Shown: positions 5,731 through 13,695, counted from the stretch's first letter. The stretch: 17,494 bases of DNA from Candidatus Roizmanbacteria bacterium (GCA_027002315.1 JALWZV010000045.1:1-17494); one strand, 5' to 3'. Notes: a model not told the origin generated them from the sequence alone. Made by a program: numbers and translations.

Positions 5731-7140
5731 ATGAAAGATCTTAATAAAAAAAGTAAGGAAATAACAATAGATTATAGGTATGGTTTTTTTTTTTTTTTTT
5801 ACTATAAGCATAGAGCTAAAAAAGGACTATGTGTTGCAGTTATAAAACAGATATTTCGAATAAAAAAAGAGCCGGACTGGGTTTTAGACTTTAGGCTTCG
5901 AGCTTTTGAGGTTTTTAATAAAAAACCATTACCAAGATGGGGTCCTGATCTTTCTGAGATAGATTTTAACGATATATATTACTACGTTAAACCAGCAGAC
6001 AAGGTTGTTTCTTCATGGAATGAGTTACCTCCAGAGATTAAAGAGACATATGACAGAATTGGCGTTCCAGAAGCAGAGAGAGACTTTTTAGCAGGAGTAT
6101 CTGCTCAGTATGACTCTGAGGTTGTTTATGAAAATTATGACAAAGAGTTGAAAAAAAAAGGCGTAATCTTTTGTGATATGGACACGGCTATTCAGAAATA
6201 TCCCGATATTGTTCGCGAGTACCTGGGAAAGTTAGTTAGTATGCATGATAATAAGTTTGCAGCTTTGAACTCCGCTGTTTTTTCGGGAGGGTCTTTCATA
6301 TTTCTACCAAAAGGAGTTAAGGTTGGAGTTCCTGTCCAGGCCTATTTTAGAATTAACTCTAGAAGTTTTGGGCAATTTGAGAGAACTCTTATCATAGCAG
6401 AGGACAGCTCATCACTGCATTATATAGAGGGATGCACTGCTCCCATATACAGAAGATGGTCTTTGCACGCGGCAGTTGTTGAGGTTTTTGTAAAAAGTAA
6501 AGCAAAGGTCAGATACACCACAGTACAAAACTGGAGCAAGAATATTTACAATTTAGCTACTAAAAGAGCGGATGTACGCAGGGATGCGGTAATGGAGTGG
6601 ATTGATTGTAACATAGGCAGTAAGGTTAATATGAAATATCCCAGTGCTTATTTAAAAGAAGAGGGAGCTCGTGCGGAGATGCTGTCTATATCTTTTGCTG
6701 GGAAAAATCAAATTCAAGACGCTGGAGCTAAGATGATACATTTTGCCAAAAACACATCTTCTCGTATTGTGTCCAAGTCTATATCGAAGGATGGAGGAAA
6801 AAGTTCCTATAGAGGATTAGTACAAGTAATGCCCGAAGCAATAAACTCATCTGTGTATGTTACTTGTGATGCTCTTATTTTGGATAAAAACTCGAGCTCA
6901 AACACATATCCATACATTAGGATTAAAAACAGAAATAGTTCTGTTCGACATGAGGCAACGGTGGAACGTGTGGAAGAGGAGAAGCTTTTTTATTTTGAGA
7001 CACGTGGAGTTAAGAGAGAAGATGCCGAGGGAATGTTAGCAAATGGGTTTATCGAACCCGTTGCTAAGGAGCTACCTTTGGAATATCTGATAGAACTGAA
7101 TAGGTTAATAAATTTAGAGATGGAGGGAAGTGTAGGATGA
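5731..7140 (+). CDS. sufB: SufB, Fe-S cluster assembly scaffold subunit
   Basis: SufB is the core scaffold of the SUF iron-sulfur assembly complex, normally working as SufBC2D. This 469-residue copy is full length. It has the N-terminal block DWVLDFRLRAFEVF, the AALNSAVFSGGSF segment, YIEGCTAP (C235), the QDAGAKMIHFA block and the C-terminal EMEGSVG. The cluster-building residues C405 and E434 of E. coli correspond to C379 (VTCDAL) and E408 (RHEAT), with the same separation of 29 residues. One oddity is a run of 17 T (5784-5800) that encodes FFFFF just after YGF, where homologues usually have YGFHD; total length in this region is unchanged. It starts 2 nt after trmD, and its TGA stop overlaps the sufD ATG (ATGA). 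Confidence 0.95.
   Translation: MKDLNKKSKEITIDYRYGFFFFFYYKHRAKKGLCVAVIKQIFRIKKEPDWVLDFRLRAFEVFNKKPLPRWGPDLSEIDFNDIYYYVKPADKVVSSWNELPPEIKETYDRIGVPEAERDFLAGVSAQYDSEVVYENYDKELKKKGVIFCDMDTAIQKYPDIVREYLGKLVSMHDNKFAALNSAVFSGGSFIFLPKGVKVGVPVQAYFRINSRSFGQFERTLIIAEDSSSLHYIEGCTAPIYRRWSLHAAVVEVFVKSKAKVRYTTVQNWSKNIYNLATKRADVRRDAVMEWIDCNIGSKVNMKYPSAYLKEEGARAEMLSISFAGKNQIQDAGAKMIHFAKNTSSRIVSKSISKDGGKSSYRGLVQVMPEAINSSVYVTCDALILDKNSSSNTYPYIRIKNRNSSVRHEATVERVEEEKLFYFETRGVKREDAEGMLANGFIEPVAKELPLEYLIELNRLINLEMEGSVG
5784..5800 (+). repeat. T17 homopolymer inside sufB
   Basis: Seventeen consecutive T occur in the sufB coding strand, covering the end of Gly18 to the start of Tyr24. This is the longest homopolymer I noticed in the window. 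Such tracts are prone to polymerase slippage, in the cell and during sequencing. Confidence 0.95.
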
Positions 7141-7742
7141 GATTTATTTTTATTGATAATAACAAAAAAAAGAACACACTGACTTTTACAAAAAAAGGCG
7201 AGTATGTGGTACTTTTTTTGAATTATTCTGGTGAGGTTTATTTAGATTTTAGATCAGAAGGAGTTAAAACGCATATTTTTGGATTGTATATAGGGAAAAG
7301 TGATGACAACTTTAATCTTAAAACAACACAGCACCATAGAGTTAAAAATTCCTACTCTAACTTGTTAGTGAAAGGTGTGTTTAGTGATAACTCTAAATTT
7401 CTTTATGATGGTTTGATTAGAATTGAAAAAGGGGCGCAGCTTTCTCATGCATATCAAAAAAATCAAAACTTGATTTTATCAGATGATGTTTTTGTTGAGT
7501 CCAGGCCGTTTTTAGAGATTATGGCAAACAATGTTTTTTGTACTCACGGGTCTGTCACATTTGGCTTAAACAAAGAAGAGTTGTATTATCTTTACTCCCG
7601 TGGTCTAAATCGTGAGAGTTCTGAGAAATTGCTAAGCAATGGATTTATTAACGAGATATGTGAGAGGATAAAAGGACTCAAGATGAGCGAGAAGGATTAT
7701 GCAGAAATTGTTGATAAAATAAGACTATATGCTAAATGCTGA
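7137..7742 (+). CDS. sufD: Short SufD-like Fe-S assembly protein
   Basis: The 201 residues match only the beta-helix core and C-terminal part of SufD, which is usually 400 or more residues. The core reads HHRVKNSYSNLLVKGVFSDN, then IRIEKGAQLSHAYQKNQNLIL, then LEIMANNVFCTHGSVTFG. The last motif keeps C135 and H137, equivalent to C358 and H360 of E. coli SufD; the His is implicated in cluster assembly with SufB. The C-terminal helical part (LYYLYSRGLNRESSEKLLSNGF) is also present. The missing N-terminal half is unlikely to be a start error, because sufB ends here. The ATG overlaps the sufB stop, and GGAGG at 7122-7126 gives a plausible ribosome binding site 10 nt upstream. The end overlaps sufS by 14 nt. 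Confidence 0.85.
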   Translation: MRFIFIDNNKKKNTLTFTKKGEYVVLFLNYSGEVYLDFRSEGVKTHIFGLYIGKSDDNFNLKTTQHHRVKNSYSNLLVKGVFSDNSKFLYDGLIRIEKGAQLSHAYQKNQNLILSDDVFVESRPFLEIMANNVFCTHGSVTFGLNKEELYYLYSRGLNRESSEKLLSNGFINEICERIKGLKMSEKDYAEIVDKIRLYAKC

Positions 7743-8958
7743 TCAGGTAAAAAAAGACTTCCCCGTTTTAAGAAATAATAAATCTCTTGTTTATCTCGAC
7801 TCTACTGCTACAGCCTTAAAACCATATAGGGTTATTAAGAAAATAGATGAGTACTATAAAAAGTACTCAGCTAATGTTTTCAGAGGTATATACAGAATTT
7901 CAGAGAAGGCTACTAAAGAATTTGAGGACACAAGGTCTATAGTATCAAAATTTATAAATGCAGAACATGAGGAGATTATTTTCACAAGGAATACTACCGA
8001 GTCATTAAACTTAATAGCTTACTCTTTAGGTAGAGAGGTTGTTGGTAATGGAGATAATATCGTAACCTCGGTTATGGAGCATCACTCTAACTTTGTTCCA
8101 TGGCAGATGTTGTGTTTTGAGAATGGGGCGTCTTTAAAGGTGCTAGACATAAATGAAAATGGATTGCTTCAGGCAGATCGAAAGGTATTAAACAAAGTAA
8201 TTACGAGAAAGACCAAGATCTTTGCTTTAACATGTGCCTCTAATGTTTTGGGTACAATTAATCCAGTGAAGAGCATAATATCAGATGTTAGAAGGATAAA
8301 CCCTAACACAATTATCGTGTTAGACTGCGCTCAGTACATTCCTCACTCAAAGATAGATGTGAAGGAGATTGGAGCGGACTTTATTGCCTTTTCTTCTCAT
8401 AAAATGTTAGGACCAACAGGAGTAGGTGTTTTGTGGGGTAAGAAATCAATCTTAGAACATATGATGCCTTTTCAATTTGGAGGTGAGATGATTGAGCAGG
8501 TTTCTCTTCAGAAAACGACCTTTGCTAAACCTCCTTTTAAGTTTGAGGCAGGAACTCCTCATATCGCTGGAGTAATAGGTTTAAAGGAGGCGGTGTTATA
8601 TCTGCAAGATGTAGGCTTTGATAAGATAAAAAAACATGAAGAAAAGATAGTTAAATACTTTTTTAAAAGAATACAGGAAGAGTTTGGTAATGATGTAAAA
8701 GTAGTTGGACCAAAGAACAGCGAGTTGAGATCTCCAATTTTTAGTTTTACTTTCTTAAATTTTCACCCTCATGATATTGCTCAAATTTTGGACGAAGAGA
8801 ACATTGCTGTACGAGCTGGACATCATTGCGCAATGCCTTTGCATCAAAGATTATCTTTGATAGCAACAACAAGAGCGAGTTTTTATATCTATAACACAAT
8901 TGAGGACGTTGAGAGTCTAATACAGGGATTAAAGAGAGTTAAGAAAGTTTTACGATAA
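7729..8958 (+). CDS. sufS: SufS cysteine desulfurase (group II)
   Basis: SufS is a PLP enzyme that removes sulfur from cysteine as a persulfide and hands it to SufU or SufE. The 409-residue length is standard. Seen are the N-terminal LDSTATALKP (family usually LDNAAT), MEHHSN with the PLP-stacking His (118-119), LDCAQYIPH, the PLP lysine in SSHKMLGPTG (K225) and the catalytic cysteine in VRAGHHCAMP (C367). The Cys sits in a short loop directly after RAGHH, which is the group II arrangement. The start lies inside the last 14 nt of sufD with no Shine-Dalgarno sequence, so translation is probably coupled. sufU begins 3 nt after the stop. Confidence 0.95.
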   Translation: MLNADQVKKDFPVLRNNKSLVYLDSTATALKPYRVIKKIDEYYKKYSANVFRGIYRISEKATKEFEDTRSIVSKFINAEHEEIIFTRNTTESLNLIAYSLGREVVGNGDNIVTSVMEHHSNFVPWQMLCFENGASLKVLDINENGLLQADRKVLNKVITRKTKIFALTCASNVLGTINPVKSIISDVRRINPNTIIVLDCAQYIPHSKIDVKEIGADFIAFSSHKMLGPTGVGVLWGKKSILEHMMPFQFGGEMIEQVSLQKTTFAKPPFKFEAGTPHIAGVIGLKEAVLYLQDVGFDKIKKHEEKIVKYFFKRIQEEFGNDVKVVGPKNSELRSPIFSFTFLNFHPHDIAQILDEENIAVRAGHHCAMPLHQRLSLIATTRASFYIYNTIEDVESLIQGLKRVKKVLR

Positions 8959-8961
8959 ATT

Positions 8962-9345
8962 ATGTCAGACACAATATATAGAGAGATTATAATCGACCAT
9001 TACAAAAATCCTCGTAATTTTGGTAAGATCAAAAATCCTGATTTTAAATCTGAAGTATCTAATCCGTTGTGTGGAGATAAGATAAAAATGTTCATTAATA
9101 TCGAAGACGATAAGATAAGAGATATGAAGTTTATGGGATGCGGATGTGTAATCTCTATAGCAACAGCTTCCATATTAACAGAAAAACTAAAAGCGATGAA
9201 GGCTTCTGAGATTTTGAGAATGTCTAATGATGATGCGTTATCTATGTTGGAAATAAAACTGAGCCCCAACAGACAAAAGTGTGCTCTTTTAGGATTTTGG
9301 GCAATCAAAAAAGCTATTAGTGGTAGTCACGGTGTAAAGAAATAA
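8962..9345 (+). CDS. sufU: SufU/NifU-like sulfur acceptor or scaffold
   Basis: This 127-residue IscU-fold protein has the three expected cysteines: C37 in NPLCGD, C62 in GCGC and C107 in KCALL. An extra Cys60 lies two residues before C62. SufU proteins act as zinc-dependent sulfur acceptors for SufS in Gram-positive bacteria; IscU-type relatives build clusters directly. The insertion between the second and third cysteines that marks Bacillus SufU seems short or absent here. The neighbour SufS supports a role as its partner. The gene starts 3 nt after sufS and closes the suf operon. Confidence 0.92.
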   Translation: MSDTIYREIIIDHYKNPRNFGKIKNPDFKSEVSNPLCGDKIKMFINIEDDKIRDMKFMGCGCVISIATASILTEKLKAMKASEILRMSNDDALSMLEIKLSPNRQKCALLGFWAIKKAISGSHGVKK

Positions 9346-9350
9346 AGCTC

Positions 9351-9379
9351 TTGTCATTATTTTGTAGTTTTGCTATATT
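9351..9379 (+). promoter_or_regulatory. Promoter of the Gld-like ABC operon
   Basis: TTGTCA (9351-9356), exactly 17 nt, then TATATT (9374-9379) preceded by TGC, an extended -10. The -10 ends 10 nt before the ATG at 9390. It begins 6 nt after the sufU stop, so the ABC genes can be transcribed separately from suf. It also argues against the upstream in-frame start at 9351, which would lie in the -35 box. Confidence 0.7.
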
Positions 9380-9389
9380 TTCATCTGTC

Positions 9390-10073
9390 ATGATTAGGTT
9401 TAACTCTGTGTCAAAACGGTTTGGCAATGTATTAGCTGTTAACAGGGTTTCGTTTACTGCAAAGAAAGGGGAAATCATAGGCTTTTTAGGACCCAATGGA
9501 GCTGGAAAGACCACCACAATGAGATTAATTTTAGGAATATTGTCTCCTACTGAAGGTGAGATAAATGTGGAGGGTTTGTCTCCGACGGAGAGTAGAATAA
9601 GCGTTGTTAAGAGGATAGGATACTTACCTGAAAACAATCCTCTTTATAAAAATATGTCCGTTAGTGAGTATCTAAAATTTATTGCTGATGTTAAAAAAGA
9701 TAACAACTGGAAAGAGGTAGTTGAGAGTGTTGGCTTAAACGAAAAGATTAACACGCAGATAGGTAAATTATCACGTGGGTATAAACAAAGAGTTGGTTTA
9801 GCTGCAGCATTAATATCTAACCCTCAAATATTAATTTTAGATGAACCAACCTCTGGACTAGATCCGTTAGAACAAGATAAAATTAAGTCTTTGATTAAAA
9901 AGATCGGAAAAAACAAAACAATAATTTTTTCTACTCATATATTATCTGAGGCTGAGGACGTTGTAAATAGAGTAATTATAATTAACGAAGGTAAGATTAT
10001 GTATGATGGTAGTAAGCCTAAAAGAAAAGGTGGTTTAGACAAGCTGTTTAGAAAAGTTATCAAAGGGGAATAA
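9390..10073 (+). CDS. ABC transporter ATPase, GldA/ABC-2 type
   Basis: This 227-residue ATPase has Walker A GPNGAGKT (34-41), a Q-loop region replaced by YLPENNPLY (78-86), signature LSRGYKQR (127-134), Walker B ILILDEP (147-153, E152) and switch His183 in STHILSEAED. The PEN/PLY Q-loop and LSRGYKQR signature are typical of ABC-2 and GldA-like exporters. It is not SufC, despite lying directly downstream of sufU. It is shorter than GldA (about 300), lacking most of the C-terminal extension. The start at 9390 gives the usual N-terminus and fits the promoter. The next gene starts right at its stop codon. Confidence 0.9.
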   Translation: MIRFNSVSKRFGNVLAVNRVSFTAKKGEIIGFLGPNGAGKTTTMRLILGILSPTEGEINVEGLSPTESRISVVKRIGYLPENNPLYKNMSVSEYLKFIADVKKDNNWKEVVESVGLNEKINTQIGKLSRGYKQRVGLAAALISNPQILILDEPTSGLDPLEQDKIKSLIKKIGKNKTIIFSTHILSEAEDVVNRVIIINEGKIMYDGSKPKRKGGLDKLFRKVIKGE

Positions 10074-10074
10074 A

Positions 10075-10779
10075 ATGTTAGCTCTATATAAAAAAGATCT
10101 TGGAAGATATTTAAATAACTTAACTGGGTATTTAAGCATAGGTTTATTTTCAATGATTATAAGCTTTCTTTTTGTAAAGGATATATTTATTGTGGGATCA
10201 GTATCTTTAATCCCTTTATTTGATTTATTAGTTTGGGGTCTTGCCGTTTTTACTCCCGTATTATCAATGAGCTCTTTTTCGGATGAGAAAAAAGATAACA
10301 CATTGGAGGTTTTATTATCGTTACCTGTCTCAGAAGCTCAGATTGTTGCCTCAAAAGTATTGAGTATCTTTACATTACTAATTATCACTCTATTTTTAAC
10401 TCTTTCTTTACCTATCTCCATCTCATTCTTAACACATGATGTTTACATTCCAGAGGTTTTGGTTGGTTATCTTGGAGTTATCTTAGCAGGGTTGGCATTT
10501 GTTTCGGTATCTGTTTTTATATCATCGATAACAGAAAATAGAGTTTTAAGTTTTATTGCTTCGTTGGTAATTTTAATGTCTTTGTTACTCATGGGGAGTG
10601 ATTTTTTTGCCTCTTTTGCTCCTAGATCTTTACAAGGCGTTTTAAATAGCATAAGTCCTGTTTATTATTACAGAATGTTTAGTAGGGGCGTAATAGAGTT
10701 AAAAGCAGTGTTGTACTTTATAGCTATGACAGTTGTTTTTATTTTTATGACAGTTGTTGAGTTAGAAAAAAGAAATTAA
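10075..10779 (+). CDS. ABC-2 type permease, GldF-like
   Basis: This 234-residue membrane protein has about six helices (roughly 17-34, 47-66, 95-117, 130-150, 157-176 and 211-228). The cytoplasmic segment SDEKKDNTLEVLLSLPVSEAQI (69-90) is the typical GldF/ABC-2 motif between helices 2 and 3. In Bacteroidetes, GldA, GldF and GldG form a transporter linked to gliding; in other phyla the same trio is a transporter of unknown substrate. AGGGG at 10064-10068 lies 6 nt before the ATG and is a plausible ribosome binding site, as expected for a gene inside an operon. Confidence 0.88.
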   Translation: MLALYKKDLGRYLNNLTGYLSIGLFSMIISFLFVKDIFIVGSVSLIPLFDLLVWGLAVFTPVLSMSSFSDEKKDNTLEVLLSLPVSEAQIVASKVLSIFTLLIITLFLTLSLPISISFLTHDVYIPEVLVGYLGVILAGLAFVSVSVFISSITENRVLSFIASLVILMSLLLMGSDFFASFAPRSLQGVLNSISPVYYYRMFSRGVIELKAVLYFIAMTVVFIFMTVVELEKRN

Positions 10780-10792
10780 TTTAGTTATAAAA

Positions 10793-12274
10793 ATGAAAAA
10801 GAGATTTTATTTAGAAGGATTAAAAAGGAACACAATATTTATTTTAGCGGTATTACTATTTGTAATTTTTAGTTTTATTATCTCCGATATACAGTTAAAA
10901 CTAGATCTGTCTAAAGGAAGAGCTTATACATTGTCAAGATCTTCCAAGAAGATAATCTCAAAGCTTGATGATATTGTGTTAATCAAGTTTTTTGCCTCAT
11001 CTAATTTGCCACCACAACTTTCTCCTGTTAAAAGAGAGGTCTATGATTTATTGAAAGAATATGCAAACTCGTCTAAGAACATAACTGTTGAGATGTTAAG
11101 TCCGGACAAAGATGAAAGAGCAAAAAAAGATGTTCAGGATTTTGGCATTCCCGAACTACAGTTTTCTCAGTTAGAACGTAATAAATACGCCGTATCATCT
11201 GGTTACTTTGGTATAGGGATAACTTACAACGGGAAAAAGGAGGTTATTCCTAAAGTTACCGATATCTCTAATCTAGAGTACAACATCACATCTTTAATTT
11301 ATAAGATGAGCAGGAAACAAACAAACAAGGTTTACTCTGTTGGAATAGCTTCCTCAAATCCTTTTAATATGTCCTCTGATGAGTTTGCTACCTTTAAAGA
11401 AGTTGTTAGGAAGCAATTTGAGTACAAAAATATAGATATTAAAAATAACAAACTTGATGATCTTGAAAAGGCGGCTGTTTTGGTAGTTGTGGATGACAGA
11501 AAGACTAATTTCTCCAAAGAGGATGTTTCTAAAATAAATAGTTATATTAATCAGGGTGGAAACGTACTTTTCTTTGTAGATGGAATATGGGTTGAGGATG
11601 ATATGAGTACGAGAGAGGCTAATCATGGCTTCTTCAAACTCTTGAAAGATTATGGTTTAGATTTAAACAAAAACCTTGTTTTATCCACCTCAGCTGAGCT
11701 TGTGAGTTTTGGAAGTAAGTATGTTCAATTCTTATCTCCCTATCCTTTTTGGGTTCGAGCTTTTTCTTTTAGCAAAGAAGAACCATTTTTTAATAACACC
11801 ACAGTTTTGAGTTATCCATGGGCTTCTTCCATAGATTTAGTTCAAAAGAAGGGAATTAAGGTTAGTTTTTTGGTCAAGACCTCTAACAAGTCTTGGACTC
11901 GAACAGGTAAGATTAGTTTAGATCCCAAGGCTATATCTTTACCATCTCAAGATTCTCTTAAAAGTTTCATAATTTCTGCTGTTGCTCAGAAGGGAAGATC
12001 AAGTGTTGTGTTAATTCCATCCTCAAGATTTTTGATGAATAAATTTTTAACTAGACGGACCTCTAATTTGAACTTTATTTTAAACATAATTGATAATTTA
12101 GCATCGGAAGGTCTTTTATCTGGAATAAGATCAAGAGATGTTGAGTTTTATCCTTTACCTGACATTAGTGACGTGCAGAAAGATATGTTTAGGTATGGTA
12201 ATATTTTTGTGCCAACATTAGTTCTTATCATTTTTGGTGGCTTTATTTACGTAAGAAGAAAGAAAATCTCTTAA
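10793..12274 (+). CDS. GldG-like ABC-associated extracytoplasmic protein
   Basis: This 493-residue protein has one membrane helix at each end (about 13-31 and 469-487), so nearly all of it lies outside the membrane. The N-terminal part after helix 1 (LDLSKGRAYTLSRSSKKIISKLDDIVLIKFFAS) and the later VLVVVDDRKTNFSKEDVSKINSYINQGGNVLFFVDG follow the GldG/ABC_transp_aux pattern, in which a GATase-like fold is proposed to serve as the accessory or substrate-handling subunit of GldAF exporters. It directly follows the ATPase and permease genes, 13 nt after the latter. The last 57 nt overlap the 3' end of the convergent Nudix gene. The substrate is unknown; no gliding genes are present, so a gliding role should not be assumed. 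Confidence 0.85.
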   Translation: MKKRFYLEGLKRNTIFILAVLLFVIFSFIISDIQLKLDLSKGRAYTLSRSSKKIISKLDDIVLIKFFASSNLPPQLSPVKREVYDLLKEYANSSKNITVEMLSPDKDERAKKDVQDFGIPELQFSQLERNKYAVSSGYFGIGITYNGKKEVIPKVTDISNLEYNITSLIYKMSRKQTNKVYSVGIASSNPFNMSSDEFATFKEVVRKQFEYKNIDIKNNKLDDLEKAAVLVVVDDRKTNFSKEDVSKINSYINQGGNVLFFVDGIWVEDDMSTREANHGFFKLLKDYGLDLNKNLVLSTSAELVSFGSKYVQFLSPYPFWVRAFSFSKEEPFFNNTTVLSYPWASSIDLVQKKGIKVSFLVKTSNKSWTRTGKISLDPKAISLPSQDSLKSFIISAVAQKGRSSVVLIPSSRFLMNKFLTRRTSNLNFILNIIDNLASEGLLSGIRSRDVEFYPLPDISDVQKDMFRYGNIFVPTLVLIIFGGFIYVRRKKIS

Positions 12275-12754
12275 TGCCATTCGCATAGTTTTAAAAGCTA
12301 TTTTATCAAACGGTATGGCTTTAGATTTAAAAAGCTTAGCCTCTAGTATGTCATCGCCGATTTTAATCTTAGGCAAAATATTGTTTTTTGTAATTGTGTA
12401 GAAAACTGCACAGATTGTTGGGAAATTTACACCTTTATATGAATATGTGTCAGCGTAGGATTTAAAGTATTTAATATTCTCGATTTTTACTCCTAACTCT
12501 TCTTTAATCTCTCTAATCGTGGATTCTTCGAGTGTTTCATTTATCTCAATAAAACCTCCTGGTAAATCCCAAAAACCCTTCTTAGGCTCAAATTTTCTTT
12601 TAACAAGTAATACATCGCTATTAGTATTTATAATAATTAATGCATTAGATGGTTTAGGATTTTGATAAAAGTGAAATTCGCACTGAGTGCACACGAACAA
12701 AGTTTTTGTTTTTTTTGCAAGAGAGCCTCCGCATTTAGGACAAAATTTAAACAT
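12218..12754 (-). CDS. Zinc-ribbon Nudix hydrolase
   Basis: This 178-residue protein has an N-terminal zinc ribbon (C5, C8, C22, C25) followed by a Nudix domain. The Nudix box is complete at 67-89: G-x5-E-x7-REIKEELGV. Nudix enzymes of this zinc-ribbon type are related to NudC/NADH pyrophosphatase and ADP-ribose pyrophosphatase groups and hydrolyse nucleoside diphosphates linked to another moiety; the exact substrate cannot be read from sequence. Two upstream in-frame Met codons exist (12793, 12766). I prefer 12754 because the zinc ribbon begins there and TATAAT ends 10 nt before it; the 12766 ATG overlaps that box. The C-terminal 18 codons and stop overlap the GldG-like gene. Confidence 0.88.
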   Translation of the reverse strand: MFKFCPKCGGSLAKKTKTLFVCTQCEFHFYQNPKPSNALIIINTNSDVLLVKRKFEPKKGFWDLPGGFIEINETLEESTIREIKEELGVKIENIKYFKSYADTYSYKGVNFPTICAVFYTITKNNILPKIKIGDDILEAKLFKSKAIPFDKIAFKTMRMALRDFLSSYVNKATKNDKN

Positions 12755-12764
12755 AGTTATTGTC

Positions 12765-12770
12765 ATTATA
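12765..12770 (-). promoter_or_regulatory. -10 element of the Nudix gene
   Basis: TATAAT on the minus strand (12770-12765) ends 10 nt before the ATG at 12754. It lies in the 51-nt gap after the broken upstream gene and allows independent, nearly leaderless expression. No clear -35 box is seen. Confidence 0.5.
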
Positions 12771-12805
12771 TACAACTTTAAATCCCAATACATTCATATA
12801 ATTTC

Positions 12806-13426
12806 TTAAGTACGATGTAAGATTATACCCATGGACTCCATAACACCCGCTCTCACCCAATCATGAGGACAGACTGTTATCTTGGCTCCTTGCTCACCAG
12901 TTGTAAAGACAACAGTAAAGTTAAAATCTTTCCCTTCATATCCATTAATCAAACCTTGTTCTATAGCAGACATAATGCCCCAGATAGTTCGGCCATGTTG
13001 TAAAAGAGTTTTTTTAAGATCTAAATTAGGTATTTTTATTTCCAAACCAAAGGGGTAACCCTGCGTTTCTGCTGTAGGAGTTTTCCAACTAACACTCCAT
13101 TGTGGTGGCAATTCGCTTTCAACAACATCTTTTATTCCTATGTTTTGCCAATGTTGTATGGACTCAAGATCAAAACCCATAAGAGAGATTAAGTGTTCTA
13201 TTCCACCATTAGCGGTAATGCCTTGTTTATTTAATCCCATCTCTTTTCTTATTTTTTCGTATAAGCCAGGATCGGTAAAGTCAATATCTGTCAGATCTTG
13301 TGCTATTTCTGACAAGTGTAGTATGTGTGCGTGTATAGTTCCTATTTCTTGTAGAAACCTCTTTCCTGTAGCTGGTTTAACAGACGAGAAGTTGGGGACA
13401 AGTGGCTCTCCTTGTGAGGAAAGCAA
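12806..13426 (-). CDS. Downstream fragment of the frameshifted gene (TTG start)
   Basis: If the frameshift is real, the longest separately translatable piece starts at a TTG at 13426 and gives 206 residues. That TTG has no ribosome binding site or promoter, and the frame continues upstream with protein-like sequence, so it is more likely part of the longer gene than an independent start. The C-terminal half is well formed: FNFTVVFTTGEQGAKITVCP is followed by a tail ending in GIILHRT. Confidence 0.5.
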   Translation of the reverse strand: MLSSQGEPLVPNFSSVKPATGKRFLQEIGTIHAHILHLSEIAQDLTDIDFTDPGLYEKIRKEMGLNKQGITANGGIEHLISLMGFDLESIQHWQNIGIKDVVESELPPQWSVSWKTPTAETQGYPFGLEIKIPNLDLKKTLLQHGRTIWGIMSAIEQGLINGYEGKDFNFTVVFTTGEQGAKITVCPHDWVRAGVMESMGIILHRT

Positions 13427-13695
13427 GAAGAGTACTTGATGATTATCTCCAGGCAGATAAGGATGAAGAGGTGGAACATGGAAAATATGATAGTGTCTCC
13501 CAAAGGAACAACCTTAGTTGCCTCACTCACTATAAATTCAAGATTTAGTCTATGATGGTTTCTCAATCTTTGTTTTAACTCTCTTAAAGATGAGGAAGTA
13601 GTATTCTCTTGTCGTTTAAACGCAGGAACAGTTAAGAAATGTGGTGAAAGAAGCATGTTCGATACCTCTGGTAGTGAGACTGTGCCAACAGCCAT
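12806..13695 (-). pseudogene. Unknown protein gene interrupted by a single-base frameshift
   Basis: I do not recognise the family. Two overlapping frames read as one protein split by a -1 change. The first frame starts at ATG 13695 and gives plausible sequence up to VVPLGDTIIF, then degenerates into a hydrophobic run. The second frame gives HVPPLHPYLPGDNHQVLFLLSSQGEPL and continues to 12806, but has no ATG and a TAA shortly upstream. The join falls at the T4 run (minus strand) at 13485-13482; adding one T restores 297 codons (296 residues) including stop. The rebuilt protein is soluble, with a late motif CPHDWVRAGVMESMG. TATCAT ends 8 nt before the ATG. It may be a genuine pseudogene, a recent mutation or an assembly error. 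Confidence 0.65.

Noticed and set aside
9351..10073. ABC ATPase after sufU as the missing SufC
   Set aside because: The PENNPLY Q-loop region, LSRGYKQR signature and following permease and GldG-like genes are of the GldA/ABC-2 type, and it has its own promoter.
13475..13495. Programmed -1 ribosomal frameshift
   Set aside because: The zero-frame codons ata-ttt-tcc do not form an X XXY YYZ heptamer, and no stimulatory hairpin stands out downstream.
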